Source: Phytopseudomonas flavescens (lineage in GTDB: Bacteria > Pseudomonadota > Gammaproteobacteria > Pseudomonadales > Pseudomonadaceae). From it: a stretch of DNA of 64,000 bases. The notes beneath the pieces are model-generated. The model was given only the letters and a program-made list of their open reading frames with translations, did no database searches and had not been told where the DNA came from. A program made the translations under genes and the position numbers. Below are positions 20,864 to 29,855 of this stretch, in pieces. The stretch lies in the NCBI RefSeq assembly GCF_900100535.1, contig NZ_FNDG01000007.1:124001-188000 (forward strand), read 5' to 3'. Every line of letters begins with the position of its first letter. The stretch's first letter is position 1.

Positions 20864-21226
20864 TCACCGAACAGGGCGGTTCCGACGCAACCTCACGTCT
20901 GGGCCGGGCGATACGTCAGCCTTCGCTGATCGCGAGGTTTGCTTGCGGCCTTCGATCCAGGCTTCGACCTCTTCCAGATCCCAGACCACGCAACGCGGCG
21001 TCAGCCGGAAGCGCCGTGGAAACTCGCCGCGCTGCTCCATTTCGTAGATGGTGGTTTCCGCCAAGGGCACGATCTGGTGCAGCTCACGTCGGCGGATCGT
21101 GCGGCGAAAGGGGAGCGGTGATCCCTTCGGGAACTGCGGAAGCTCGGCGTACTGCTCGGTGCCAGGGTGGGGTAGGGATGCAGTGGGTTGTGCAGAGGTC
21201 CTGAGCGGTTCCGAGTCGGCAGCCAT
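20864..21226 (-). CDS. alpA: AlpA family regulator
   Basis: This is a 120-residue protein whose C-terminal half is an AlpA-type winged helix: RRRELHQIVPLAETTIYEME (about residues 44-63), then RGEFPRRFRLTPRCVVWDLEEVEAWI. AlpA-like proteins act as excisionase-related regulators in integrated elements; here it may control int or excision. The start ATG 21226 was preferred to a TTG eight codons upstream. It is convergent with the small gene downstream of abiEii. Confidence 0.82.
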   Translation of the reverse strand: MAADSEPLRTSAQPTASLPHPGTEQYAELPQFPKGSPLPFRRTIRRRELHQIVPLAETTIYEMEQRGEFPRRFRLTPRCVVWDLEEVEAWIEGRKQTSRSAKADVSPGPDVRLRRNRPVR

Positions 21227-21244
21227 CGTCCAGATTCCATGTGT

Positions 21245-21284
21245 TCGCAATGAACGTCATGGTGGCTATCGCTAGCGATTGCGA
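21245..21284. promoter_or_regulatory. palindromes upstream of alpA
   Basis: TCGCAAT (21245-21251) is the inverted match of ATTGCGA (21278-21284), and ATCGCTAGCGAT (21268-21279) is a perfect 12-bp palindrome. They lie just upstream of the alpA start and are likely operator sites for AlpA or another ICE regulator. Confidence 0.35.
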
Positions 21285-21638
21285 CAACTTGCTGCAGCAA
21301 GGCCGGGCGTAGGAAAGGAGCATCCCGGCGTTCCGCCGTCGGGCTCGCGGGCTGCGCCCCGCGCCTCTGCGAGTCGCGGCCATCCGGGTTTGATCCCTGA
21401 TGCCTTCGGCCTGGATCGCTGATCCGGGCCTGCGCGCTGCGCTTGCCTTCCACTTCTTCGTTGGAGATGGAGGGGCGGGCTTGCTGTTCCCTTCACCGTA
21501 TCACGGCGTTCTCGCCGTCAATGACTGCGCGTGCTCGCACGCTTGCGGCCTGTCGGCCGTCTGCGATCCCTGACTGCTTGCGCTGCGCCGTGAGGCGCCG
21601 GTTCCGGGCAATTCCGCCCGAGCAACCGGAGCACGATC
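21285..21638. other. gene-free leader upstream of radC
   Basis: No credible gene is seen. It carries CGGGCCTGCGCGCTGCGCTTGC-type sequence at 21425-21446, which recurs with one change at 22772-22793 in the DUF932 leader. A ribosome site is not obvious, although CCGGAGC lies 12 bases before the radC ATG. Confidence 0.45.
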
Positions 21639-22148
21639 ATGTCGCAACTGTCCTTTTCCTCCTTCGATTCGCTGCTGCACCTGCGCGATACCCAAGGCCG
21701 CTATCGGCTGGCCTCTGTCGAACAGATCCTTGAAGCGGCACGTGAGGCCATCGACCAGAAGGTGCAGCGCGGGGCCGAGTTCAGTTCGCCAGCCGTGGTG
21801 AAGGAGTACCTGCGCGCCAAGCTGGCAGGATTCGAGCATGAAGTGTTCGCCGTCCTGTTCCTCGACACACAGCATCGCCTGATCGAGTACACCGAGATGT
21901 TCCGCGGCACTATCGACAGCGCATCCGTGCATCCGCGTGAGGTCGTCAAGGAAGCATTGCGAGCGAATGCAGCGGCGGCGATCTTGGCGCATAACCACCC
22001 CAGCGGACATCCAGAACCCAGCGCTGCGGACAGGGCGCTGACGCAGCAGCTCAAGGCAGCCTTGGGGCTGGTGGACGTGCGCACACTGGATCACATCATC
22101 GTCGCTGGCGTTGCTACTACATCATTTGCAGAGCGGGGTCTGCTCTGA
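21639..22148 (+). CDS. radC: RadC family protein (JAB/MPN domain)
   Basis: This 169-residue RadC-like protein of the mobile-element type holds only the JAB1/MPN metal-binding domain. The motif AHNHPSGHPEPSAADR (about residues 111-126) contains the HxH...S...D zinc ligands. Such genes are a regular part of ICE and prophage maintenance regions; the DNA-repair role once assigned to RadC is not supported, and the biochemical role is unclear. It is followed directly by a textbook terminator. Confidence 0.9.
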   Translation: MSQLSFSSFDSLLHLRDTQGRYRLASVEQILEAAREAIDQKVQRGAEFSSPAVVKEYLRAKLAGFEHEVFAVLFLDTQHRLIEYTEMFRGTIDSASVHPREVVKEALRANAAAAILAHNHPSGHPEPSAADRALTQQLKAALGLVDVRTLDHIIVAGVATTSFAERGLL

Positions 22149-22152
22149 CTTC

Positions 22153-22173
22153 GGGGGCTTCGGCCCCCTTTTT
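22153..22173 (+). terminator. rho-independent terminator of radC
   Basis: GGGGGC (22153-22158), a TTCG tetraloop, GCCCCC (22163-22168) and TTTTT (22169-22173) lie five bases after the radC stop. Confidence 0.85.
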
Positions 22174-22215
22174 GCTGCGCCAGGTAGCCCAGGCACGGCA
22201 CTGCGGGCTGCTGCG

Positions 22216-22518
22216 CTACCAACTGAAGTGCCGCTGCTTCAACACGGCATTGCAGCGTGCCGCGAGGTGAGCGTGGAACCAAATGGTGACGCCCATCATG
22301 CCGAGCAACACGAAGGCCGCGGCTCCGAACCAGCTCAGGCCATGTCGGTTCGTCACCGAGACCAGTTCCGGCAGGACGTCGCCTACTGCCATGCCCCAAT
22401 ACCCAGCGATTAGAAACGATGCTGCCCCGAGAGGTGCCACTACCCAGTCGCTCAATTCATCCAGCCGCCATTTGCGGCGAGCGCGAAAGGCTGCCACTGC
22501 CTTCTTGAAAATCTGCAT
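22216..22518 (-). CDS. small membrane protein, unknown
   Basis: This is a 100-residue protein with a basic N-terminus (MQIFKKAVAAFRARRKW) and two or three hydrophobic segments (about residues 28-48 and 64-85). GAGAACG-type purine sequence lies upstream of its start. No family is recognised. It is transcribed against radC, whose terminator lies between the two. It may be an ICE accessory protein of the envelope. Confidence 0.55.
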   Translation of the reverse strand: MQIFKKAVAAFRARRKWRLDELSDWVVAPLGAASFLIAGYWGMAVGDVLPELVSVTNRHGLSWFGAAAFVLLGMMGVTIWFHAHLAARCNAVLKQRHFSW

Positions 22519-23132
22519 AGTCCGTTCTCCTTCTCATCAGAACTGCAACGCGTGGATCGTCATGCCTGCTGACGATACCTTTTCGCAAGTTGTTCCAGGC
22601 CAACCTCGATCCCGGCGGTCGTGCCGTCCCTGCAGGGCGTCCCCGGCCAAGAAACATGGCCGGTCGCGCTGTCGTGCTTCGTATCAAGCCACCTACGGTA
22701 TCTCGCCCCATTCGGGCTTCCATCGTTCCCTCGCTCCGCTCGGCTGACGCCTCCGGCCCGGCTTCCAGCTTCGGGCCTGCGCGCTTCGCTTGCGTGCGGT
22801 CTGCACGTCAAGGCGGCCGTTGCCTTGTCCAGCCGTCTCCCCTGACTTCATCACCTTACCCGCGACCGTAGCCCGCTCCCGTGTGCCGTCAAGGCGCGCA
22901 GGGCCGTGTCCTCGCTGCGCTGCGGGCCGCACCAACCCTGCGCTTGTTTCCTTGACGGCCCCCGTCCGCGCGCTCCTGACCGTCGCGGGCGATGAACTCA
23001 GGAAAGACGGTGGCAACAGGGCCAACCGGGTTCCTCGTGCCGACCGCACCGAACAGCCGAAAGGCTGGGCTCCGAATCTAGGAATCCGGTGTGCGGTTTG
23101 AACAGCAAACCCTTTTCGTCAGGAGAAATGCC
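22519..23132. other. gene-free leader upstream of DUF932 gene
   Basis: About 600 bp without a credible gene. Small open frames exist on both strands but have no start signals or recognisable composition. It contains the second copy of the 22-mer shared with the radC leader (22772-22793). Confidence 0.45.
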
Positions 23133-23960
23133 ATGCAACTCGCATCCCGATTCGCTTCCCGTTCCCCGTCGCTGCGCAGCGATTACCCGCTGTCCGACGA
23201 TCAAATCCGCAGGGTCGCGCCGTCCATCTTCGCGGACGCGCCGCACGAAAGCCGTTCGCAGCGGTACGCCTATATCCCCACCGCCGCCGTGCTGGCGGAA
23301 CTGCGCAAGGAAGGGTTTGAACCCTTCATGGCAGCGCAAACCCGCGTGCGCCACGACGACCGCCGCGACTACACCAAACACATGCTGCGCCTGCGCCACG
23401 CCAGCCAGATCAACGGCGCGGAGGCTAACGAAATCGTGCTGTTGAACTCGCATGACGGCACGAGCAGCTATCAGATGCTGGCCGGAATGTTCCGGTTCGT
23501 GTGCAGCAATGGCCTTGTCTGCGGCGACACCGTGGCGGACGTGCGCGTGCCGCACAAAGGCGACGTGGCCGGTTCCGTCATCGAAGGCGCTTACGAAGTG
23601 TTGAGCGGCTTCGACCGGGTGAAGGAATCCCGCGATGCCATGCGCGGCATCACCTTGAACGATGGCGAATCCGAAGTGTTCGCCCGCGCCGCGCTGGCCC
23701 TCAAGTATGACGACCCCGACAAGCCCGCACCCATCACCGAATCGCAAATCCTGATGCCGCGCCGGTTCGACGACCGCCGCCCGGACTTGTGGAGCGTGTT
23801 CAACCGCACGCAAGAGAACCTGACCCAAGGCGGCCTGCGCGGGCGCAGCGCCAACGGACGCCGCCAGCAAACCCGCCCGGTGCAGGGCATCGACCAGAAC
23901 ATCCGCCTCAACCGTGCGCTTTGGCTGCTGGCCGATGGCATGCGCCAGTTGAAAGCCTGA
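23133..23960 (+). CDS. DUF932 domain protein
   Basis: This is a 275-residue DUF932 protein, a family common on ICEs and plasmids next to parB and radC. Readable landmarks are QRYAYIPTAAVLAELR (about residues 42-57), a strongly conserved LLNSHDGTSSYQMLAGMFRF segment and VCSNGLVCGD (about 125-134), then IEGAYEVLSGFD. The function is not known. ATG 23133 has AGGAGAA five bases upstream; an ATG at 23128 is out of frame. A hairpin follows, then parB on the same strand. Confidence 0.88.
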   Translation: MQLASRFASRSPSLRSDYPLSDDQIRRVAPSIFADAPHESRSQRYAYIPTAAVLAELRKEGFEPFMAAQTRVRHDDRRDYTKHMLRLRHASQINGAEANEIVLLNSHDGTSSYQMLAGMFRFVCSNGLVCGDTVADVRVPHKGDVAGSVIEGAYEVLSGFDRVKESRDAMRGITLNDGESEVFARAALALKYDDPDKPAPITESQILMPRRFDDRRPDLWSVFNRTQENLTQGGLRGRSANGRRQQTRPVQGIDQNIRLNRALWLLADGMRQLKA

Positions 23961-23969
23961 ACCCCGCGC

Positions 23970-23990
23970 GGAGGGGCGGGCAGCCCCTCC
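23970..23990 (+). terminator. hairpin between DUF932 gene and parB
   Basis: GGAGGGGC (23970-23977) and GCCCCTCC (23983-23990) form a perfect 8-bp stem with a five-base loop, ten bases after the stop. No U-run follows, so read-through to parB is likely. Confidence 0.45.
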
Positions 23991-24033
23991 ATTCATTCTC
24001 TTGTTTCACATTCTCTCTTTAGGAGTTATCACC

Positions 24034-26061
24034 ATGAACGCCGTTACCCAAATCGAAACCCGCGCCATCGAAACCACCGCCGCGCCGCTGGAGGTGGCCG
24101 ACCCGACCAAGAACCTGATTTTGGTTCCGCTCTCGCAGTTGCTGCCGCGCCGCTCCAAGCGCAACGCACGCAAGACCCCGCGCCTGTCCATTCCCGAACT
24201 GGCCGCGAGCATCGCCCGCATCGGCCTGCTGCAAAATCTCGTCGTCATCCTTACCGCCGATGGCGAGCAGTACGAAGTGGTGGCCGGCGACCGCCGACTG
24301 ACCGCATTGAAGCTGCTGGCGAAGAAGAAGCGCATCGCCGCCGACTTTGAGGTGCCTTGCCTGCTGGTGCCGGACGCTTCGGCCCGTACTGTCAGCCTCG
24401 CGGAAAACCTGCTGCGCGAGCAGATGCACCCGGCCGACCAGTTCGAGGCGTTCGCCGCGCTGGTTAAGGAAGGCCGTCCCATCGAAGACATTGCCGCTGA
24501 CTTCGGCGTGTCCCCGCTGGTGGTGCAGCGCCGCTTGAAGCTGGCCAACGTCTCGCCGCGCCTGCTGGCCGACTACCGGGCCGGAGCCGTCACGCTGGAA
24601 CAGTTGATGGCCCTGACCATCACCGACGACCACCCCGCGCAGGAAGCCGCGTTCTACGGTGCGCCCGAATGGCAGCGCGGCGGATCCGCGCTACGCGAAC
24701 GCCTGACCGAGCGTGAAATCGACGCCACGCATCCGCTGGTGCACTTCGCCGGGCTGGACGCCTACACGGCGGCGGGCGGCGGCATTCGCCGCGACCTGTT
24801 CGCGGAAGGCGATGCCGGAACCTACCTGACCGACGCGGCGCTGCTGGAAACGCTGGTGCGCGGCAAGCTGGATGCGCTGGCCGAAGGCATCCGCGCCGAG
24901 GGTTGGGCGTGGGTGGAAGCGGTGCCGCACATGAGCTACGCCGAGCGGCAGGCATTCCAGAACGCGCCGCGCCAGCGCCGCGAACCGAGCGCCCGCGAAG
25001 CCCGCCGCATCGCATCGCTGCAAACCCGCCTCGACAAGATCGACGCCGAACTGGAAGACGCCTACGACGCCGAGGACGAGGACAAGACCGAGGCGCTGGA
25101 ACCGCGCCGCGAACAGGTGGCCGGGGAACTGCAAGCCGTGGAGGAAGCCTTGCAGGGCTACGCCCCGGACGTGCGCGCCGCGGCCGGTGCCATCGTCACC
25201 CTCGACCGCAGCGGCGAAGCCGTGATTCATCGCGGGCTGCTGCGCGAAGCCGAAGCCAAGGCGCTGCGCACGCTGGAACGCTTGCGGCAGGGGTTCGGCA
25301 GCGCGGAAGGCGAAGTCGGGAACGACGACGAAGGCGAGGACGCCGAGCAGCCCAAGGCCGCGAGCCTGTCCGACCGGCTGGCGCAGCGCCTGAGCGCGCA
25401 CCGTACCGCCGCGCTGCAAATCGAAGTCGCCCGGCATCCGCACGTCGCGCTGGCCGCGCTGGTGCATGGCATGGTGCAGACCGTCTTGCAGGACAGCCAC
25501 TACGGCCATGACTTGCCGCTGGGCGTGCGCCTGACCGTGCAAGATCGGCTGGAAGGCATGGCCCCCGACTGGCCCGAGTCGCCCGCCGCCGTGGCCCTGC
25601 GCGAATTGCAGCAGGTCGCGGGCGAGGCGCTGCCGCAGGGCAGCGCCGAACTGTTCGCCGCGCTGCTGGCGATGGAGCAAGGCGAACTGGTGCGGCTGCT
25701 GGCCGTGTGCGTGGCTTCCACGGTGGACGTGGTGACGCCTCGCGCCACGACGCACCAGCCGGGCGCGGAACTGGCGCAGGCCGTAGGCCTCGACATGGCG
25801 GCATGGTGGCAGCCCACCGCAGACGGGTATTTCCAGCATGTGCCGAAGGCCGCGATTCTGGAAGCCGTGGGCGAGTTCGCACCGTCGCACGCTACTCGGC
25901 TGGCGAAGTTGAAGAAGGCCGATATTGCCAGCGAGGCGGAACGGCTGGCCGATGGTACGGGCTGGATGCCTGCGGTCTTCGAGAGCAGAGGTCAGCAAGC
26001 AGCGATGCCGGAGGATACAGCAACGGATGTAGTAACCGGACACTGCTATCAAGGCGCATAA
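24034..26061 (+). CDS. parB: ParB/RepB/Spo0J family protein
   Basis: This is a 675-residue protein. The ParB-like nuclease/CTPase domain is at about residues 30-125, with VAGDRRLTALKLL and the ENLLREQMHPADQFEAFAAL motif. A helix-turn-helix follows (IEDIAADFGVSPLVVQRRL, about 150-168). The long C-terminal part is rich in Glu and Ala (EDAYDAEDEDKTEALEPR) and is typical of ICE-borne ParB proteins, which are much larger than chromosomal ParB. It probably acts in partition or regulation of the element. AGGAG precedes the ATG. Confidence 0.9.
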   Translation: MNAVTQIETRAIETTAAPLEVADPTKNLILVPLSQLLPRRSKRNARKTPRLSIPELAASIARIGLLQNLVVILTADGEQYEVVAGDRRLTALKLLAKKKRIAADFEVPCLLVPDASARTVSLAENLLREQMHPADQFEAFAALVKEGRPIEDIAADFGVSPLVVQRRLKLANVSPRLLADYRAGAVTLEQLMALTITDDHPAQEAAFYGAPEWQRGGSALRERLTEREIDATHPLVHFAGLDAYTAAGGGIRRDLFAEGDAGTYLTDAALLETLVRGKLDALAEGIRAEGWAWVEAVPHMSYAERQAFQNAPRQRREPSAREARRIASLQTRLDKIDAELEDAYDAEDEDKTEALEPRREQVAGELQAVEEALQGYAPDVRAAAGAIVTLDRSGEAVIHRGLLREAEAKALRTLERLRQGFGSAEGEVGNDDEGEDAEQPKAASLSDRLAQRLSAHRTAALQIEVARHPHVALAALVHGMVQTVLQDSHYGHDLPLGVRLTVQDRLEGMAPDWPESPAAVALRELQQVAGEALPQGSAELFAALLAMEQGELVRLLAVCVASTVDVVTPRATTHQPGAELAQAVGLDMAAWWQPTADGYFQHVPKAAILEAVGEFAPSHATRLAKLKKADIASEAERLADGTGWMPAVFESRGQQAAMPEDTATDVVTGHCYQGA

Positions 26062-26093
26062 ACAGATCTAGACCTCAGCGCTTGATCCTTCCC

Positions 26094-26113
26094 GCCCCGG
26101 TTCAGGCCGGGGC
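26094..26113. terminator. hairpin between parB and SIR2-STAND gene
   Basis: GCCCCGG (26094-26100) and CCGGGGC (26107-26113) form a 7-bp stem with a six-base loop between two convergent genes. It may serve either strand. Confidence 0.5.
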
Positions 26114-26161
26114 CATTTGCGCCTTCATTGAAGCCGACCTAAACCAACTGCATTCGTAGCG

Positions 26162-28612
26162 TCATACGATATCAATCCACGTTCCTATTGCTACAAATTT
26201 GAATATTCTGGAATAACACTCTTGTAAGCGGAAATTATCTGGCTGAGACCTTTTCCGTCGCTCCAGGGCCGGTAAATACGACCTCGCGATATTTCGCGCC
26301 TCGCCTTCATCAGCAATTTCACGCATCAATGCCGTGTGTCCTTCTGCCAAAGTGACTATAGGATACGTGTCGTCACTTTCCATGATTTCATCGAGCGGTT
26401 CGAGTAATGCTCTGGCTTCATCTGCGTAAGCTAGGGCGATTGTTCGATCATTCGCCTTTCTGCCGATGATTAGCAGCTGTTGCCCAAGTGCGTGTTGCGT
26501 ATGTGGCATCTGATAGGCATTGAAGGCTGTTCGCAGTTTATCCAAGGCTTCTTCGTCATCATGCATATCTCTCAAGGCAAGTCCATACTGAAGCCAGAAC
26601 AATCCATCTAGCTCAAAGGATTTTTCAAGAGACTTGTACAACGAAACTATGAGCGACTCTCTGCCTCGTAGGACGTTCCACAAGAAGCTGTGATTTATTA
26701 TTCCTTTGTAAATTGCAGCATCGGCCTTTCTGACATGTTTAATTACTGGGGCGTCATAATGGGAGAAGGCGATCAAGAGTCCCTTTATTGCTTTTGCGGT
26801 TAAATCTGGGTCTACCACCTGCTCCAACAGGTGTTGCACATATACACGATGCCTGGCTGTAAGTTTTCCTTCTTTCTTGACGATTATTCCTGATAATGAT
26901 TTTGTCAAAATTCCGGTTCCGGCAAAGCCGTTGGCGGAAAGTGCTCTATCAACTAACTCGATTGGCGCTCCAAAATTTCTCTCTGTTATGACGCCAACAG
27001 TAAGAAAGAAAATCCTCTGTTCATCATTTTCGAGTGCTTTGTAATCGCTCTCTATTATTTTTTCAAATCCGCGGCCATATGTTGCCTCCAGCAATGCAAT
27101 AAGTAGTTGCTTTCCCGCCTTGTTGATCAAGGCCGAGACTCTTTCGTTCTCGGTCATTTGACCTAGAATTGTCCAAGAGCCATACTTCTGCAGCTTATGA
27201 AGTATATTGCGTGCATCCCTCTCGGTGAACTCGCTTACATGAATATTATTGGTGGAAAACTCACCTAACTTTGCCTTTGTTCTTCTCTCCCAGATGCTTT
27301 CCCGTTCAGCGAAAACAATCGTTGTTTTTGCGAGTTTCCCGGATTTCAATGCTTCGATCAGAGATTCGGAGACAAGATCGACATTGTCAATTGCAACAAC
27401 AATATACTCAAAATCCTTTGATGCCTCCTCTATTGCGATCAAAGTTCTTTTGACGTCAGAGAGTGGTTCCTCAAAATGGTAGACGGCAACACTTTTCCAT
27501 TGAGAGGTGTTGTATGCCAATTGCATCAACAAGGTTGATTTCCCTGATCCGGCTGGGCCAATGAGAGGGATCAGCTTGTTTTTTCCCAGATTTTGCTTTA
27601 GAAATCTTGAGCACTCGTCAAGAATTTCAAGCTCTGCAGGAATTCCTGAGGCGATGTCGCTCCAGCTTGGTTTGAAGCCTTTGTAAAACTCCCTGATTGC
27701 CCCGCCTTCCAGATCATTTGGAGCCATATCTTTTTTGACCAGGAAAACTCCATCGAAGAGTTTTGTGTAGCTCGCCTTGTCTGAGGAATTTAAGGCTGCT
27801 GCATATGGAGGGAGGCTCGCACGCGCTAGATCTTTTGAGTTTAGTCCATCTGGGAATTCTTGCTCTAGCCAAGAGGTAAAGTCAGCCAAAGTTCCCGAAA
27901 TGTGTTCAATGTTGTATTGCTTTAGAGATCGCTTCTCGATTTCAGTGGCAGATGGAGTAATGACGTAGCTTCGTCCTGGTGTGCGCTTGTTAAACTCTTT
28001 ATATCTTTCGATATGAAATTTAAGCAGTGGCTCTTTCAGTTTGGTTCCAACGAAAAGGATTGGATTTCGCACAAAATCCGAGCCACACTGCTCATACCAA
28101 GGTCGTCCTTGAATGGTGGCTTTGGCATACTCTGATGCGGAGAAAATTATCCCGCAATGCAGTTTATCAACAGATCCATTTAGCTTGACGATGTCGAGCC
28201 TCCCGAAGAAGGGGTCTCTATCTTCTATCGGATCGGAGGATAACCTAGGGCAAATACGTTGCGCTGAAAAATGGAAGGCGCGCTCTAGGCCGTCGTCAAT
28301 ATTTAGGGTGTAAATTCGGCGCCAAGCAAATTTGGCCAGTGCAGAATATTCATCCGATGGAGATACGTGTCGAAATAACTCTTCGAGCACCGAGTCAAGT
28401 CGCGATCCCATTTCATCGCGCACTGCACCATATACGTCCTCTAGCTCTTCGTCTGAATAATCCATGCCCGCTCGCTTTGCTAATTCTTCGGCGAGTGAGT
28501 TTCCATCGAGCAAATCATTTCCAGACGAGTCTTTGCATCTCTTTGATGCACCTGCTCCTAAGAAGAGCGCAAGCTCACCATTTCTTATTGCTTGTTTTAG
28601 ATTTTCGTTCAT
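26162..28612 (-). CDS. SIR2-STAND antiphage-like protein (Avs5-like)
   Basis: This is an 816-residue three-part protein. An N-terminal SIR2-like NADase domain (about 1-260) shows ALFLGAGASKR, IYTLNIDDGLE, VKLNGSVD and ILFVGTKLKEPLL. A central STAND/AAA-type NTPase (about 340-560) shows Walker A GPAGSGKST and Walker B VVAIDNVDLV. The C-terminal third is helical and TPR-like (EEALDKLRTAFNAY), suited to sensing. SIR2-STAND fusions (Avs5 class) deplete NAD on phage infection. Asn replaces the histidine of the usual KLHG motif, which occurs in some SIR2-like defence families. The gene is far more AT-rich than its neighbours, a sign of recent acquisition. Related SIR2-NACHT-type defences are possible alternatives. 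Confidence 0.82.
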   Translation of the reverse strand: MNENLKQAIRNGELALFLGAGASKRCKDSSGNDLLDGNSLAEELAKRAGMDYSDEELEDVYGAVRDEMGSRLDSVLEELFRHVSPSDEYSALAKFAWRRIYTLNIDDGLERAFHFSAQRICPRLSSDPIEDRDPFFGRLDIVKLNGSVDKLHCGIIFSASEYAKATIQGRPWYEQCGSDFVRNPILFVGTKLKEPLLKFHIERYKEFNKRTPGRSYVITPSATEIEKRSLKQYNIEHISGTLADFTSWLEQEFPDGLNSKDLARASLPPYAAALNSSDKASYTKLFDGVFLVKKDMAPNDLEGGAIREFYKGFKPSWSDIASGIPAELEILDECSRFLKQNLGKNKLIPLIGPAGSGKSTLLMQLAYNTSQWKSVAVYHFEEPLSDVKRTLIAIEEASKDFEYIVVAIDNVDLVSESLIEALKSGKLAKTTIVFAERESIWERRTKAKLGEFSTNNIHVSEFTERDARNILHKLQKYGSWTILGQMTENERVSALINKAGKQLLIALLEATYGRGFEKIIESDYKALENDEQRIFFLTVGVITERNFGAPIELVDRALSANGFAGTGILTKSLSGIIVKKEGKLTARHRVYVQHLLEQVVDPDLTAKAIKGLLIAFSHYDAPVIKHVRKADAAIYKGIINHSFLWNVLRGRESLIVSLYKSLEKSFELDGLFWLQYGLALRDMHDDEEALDKLRTAFNAYQMPHTQHALGQQLLIIGRKANDRTIALAYADEARALLEPLDEIMESDDTYPIVTLAEGHTALMREIADEGEARNIARSYLPALERRKRSQPDNFRLQECYSRIFKFVAIGTWIDIV

Positions 28613-29490
28613 TTTTCTTCCAAAAAGGGGGCAGAAGAAGGGCGTCTAGCTTGCGCTGATATGGCTCTTGTCATACTACAGCCCCTGTTGCAAAGATGCG
28701 CCATTTACCCGTTGGTTGGTGCTATTGTGCCGAGTGCGAAGTTTGTGACTCACAAGAGCGTGTCGGCGCAAGCGCCGCCGGGCTTTCGGGCTCCGTTCCG
28801 TGCCGTCTTCGCCGTCGGCTTCAATCCCGCCTTCGCGCCTGCGGCGCTCCGCTAGCCTCCGGGCTATCCCTGCCGCGCATCGCTTGGCGCCTCTCAATAC
28901 CGCCGAACCGGCTGCGCCGGAACGACCAGGCCAGCGTTCCGCCGCAATGGACGGGGCATGGCTGATGAGCTGAGGCTTGCTGCGGCAGGTTGTGCAGATG
29001 CGTGCCGTCCTCGACGCTGGAGGTTCGCGCCTCTACGTCACGAAGGGCGGTTCACCGACACGCCGCCCGGCCTTGCCTATGGAACTTCCACGCCACGCCT
29101 CAAGTACGTCGCCGCAAGCTGCGGCGGGGGCGTTCTCGCCTGTCGTTGGGAGATTGGCCTTGCCCGCGTCAGAGCACAAGCCAGTGCAGCCGTCACGCGG
29201 GGATGCCGAGTTGGCCACGTCTCCATTCGGGAGCGGGCGGCCCGTGCGTCCTTGGCTTGTCGTGAATCCTGGCGAGGGAACGGCTGCGCCTTGGGCTTCA
29301 TGGCCGCAACCTTCCAGCGAAAACAATTTCCCCTGCGCTACGCGGATTCCTCGCGGCACAAATTGTTTTCGCTTCCAGGTTCTCCACGGTGTTGCGACCG
29401 CTGCGCGGTGCGGCCAGCCCATCCCCCGCCGGCCGGATCACAACAAGGACGCACTGGCGCGACCTTGTTCAACCCGAAAGGAGAAACATC
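28613..29490. other. long leader upstream of DUF736 gene
   Basis: Nearly 900 bp without a credible gene. Two overlapping open frames of about 130-200 codons on opposite strands look like chance readings of GC-rich DNA. The region includes a 13-bp perfect inverted repeat (29317-29372) and ends with the AAAGGAG ribosome site of the DUF736 gene. Confidence 0.45.
29317..29372. repeat. 13-bp inverted repeat in DUF736 leader
   Basis: GCGAAAACAATTT (29317-29329) and AAATTGTTTTCGC (29360-29372) are perfect inverted matches 30 bases apart. The loop contains GCGGATTCCTCGC-type secondary pairing. It could be a large RNA stem-loop in the 5' leader, a regulator site or a single-strand origin. Confidence 0.55.
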
Positions 29491-29805
29491 ATGGCTAACA
29501 TCGGCACCTTCACCGCAGAGAAAGACGGCTTCACCGGCACGCTCCGCACCCTGACGCTCAACGTCAAGGTCAAGCTGGTTCCCAACGACAAGGGCGACAC
29601 CGAGAACGCTCCCGACTTCCACCTTCAGGCGGCCGGCCACGAGATCGGCGCGGCGTGGAAGAAAACCAGCCAGGCCGACCGTCCGTACCTGTCGGTTTCG
29701 CTCGATGACCCTTCGTTCCCGGCGACGGTTTATGCCCGCCTGATCGAGAACGAGGACGGTACGCACGACCTGATCTGGTCGCGCGCCAAGCCCAAGGCAG
29801 CCTGA
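29491..29805 (+). CDS. DUF736 protein
   Basis: This is a 104-residue DUF736 protein, very common on ICEs and rhizobial plasmids. MANIGTFT at the start, [16 protein letters not shown] (about 10-25) and [24 protein letters not shown] (about 53-76, read in two parts) are family hallmarks. It is small, soluble and probably abundant. The function is unknown. It has an excellent ribosome site and is followed by a terminator, so it is a single-gene transcript with a long leader. Confidence 0.9.
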   Translation: MANIGTFTAEKDGFTGTLRTLTLNVKVKLVPNDKGDTENAPDFHLQAAGHEIGAAWKKTSQADRPYLSVSLDDPSFPATVYARLIENEDGTHDLIWSRAKPKAA

Positions 29806-29817
29806 CGGCGGCCCACC

Positions 29818-29847
29818 GCGCCCCGCCCATTGCGGCGGGGCGCTTTT
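29818..29847 (+). terminator. rho-independent terminator of DUF736 gene
   Basis: GCGCCCCGCC (29818-29827) pairs with GGCGGGGCGC (29834-29843) and is followed by TTTT (29844-29847). Confidence 0.82.
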
Positions 29848-29855
29848 CGCTCAGC

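Noticed and set aside
22590-23101. Small open frames before the DUF932 gene
   Set aside because: They overlap on both strands, lack start signals and show no recognisable sequence.
28958-29554. Two overlapping hypothetical proteins on opposite strands in the DUF736 leader
   Set aside because: No ribosome sites, no domains, and composition of untranslated GC-rich DNA; the region is better seen as a leader with a stem-loop.
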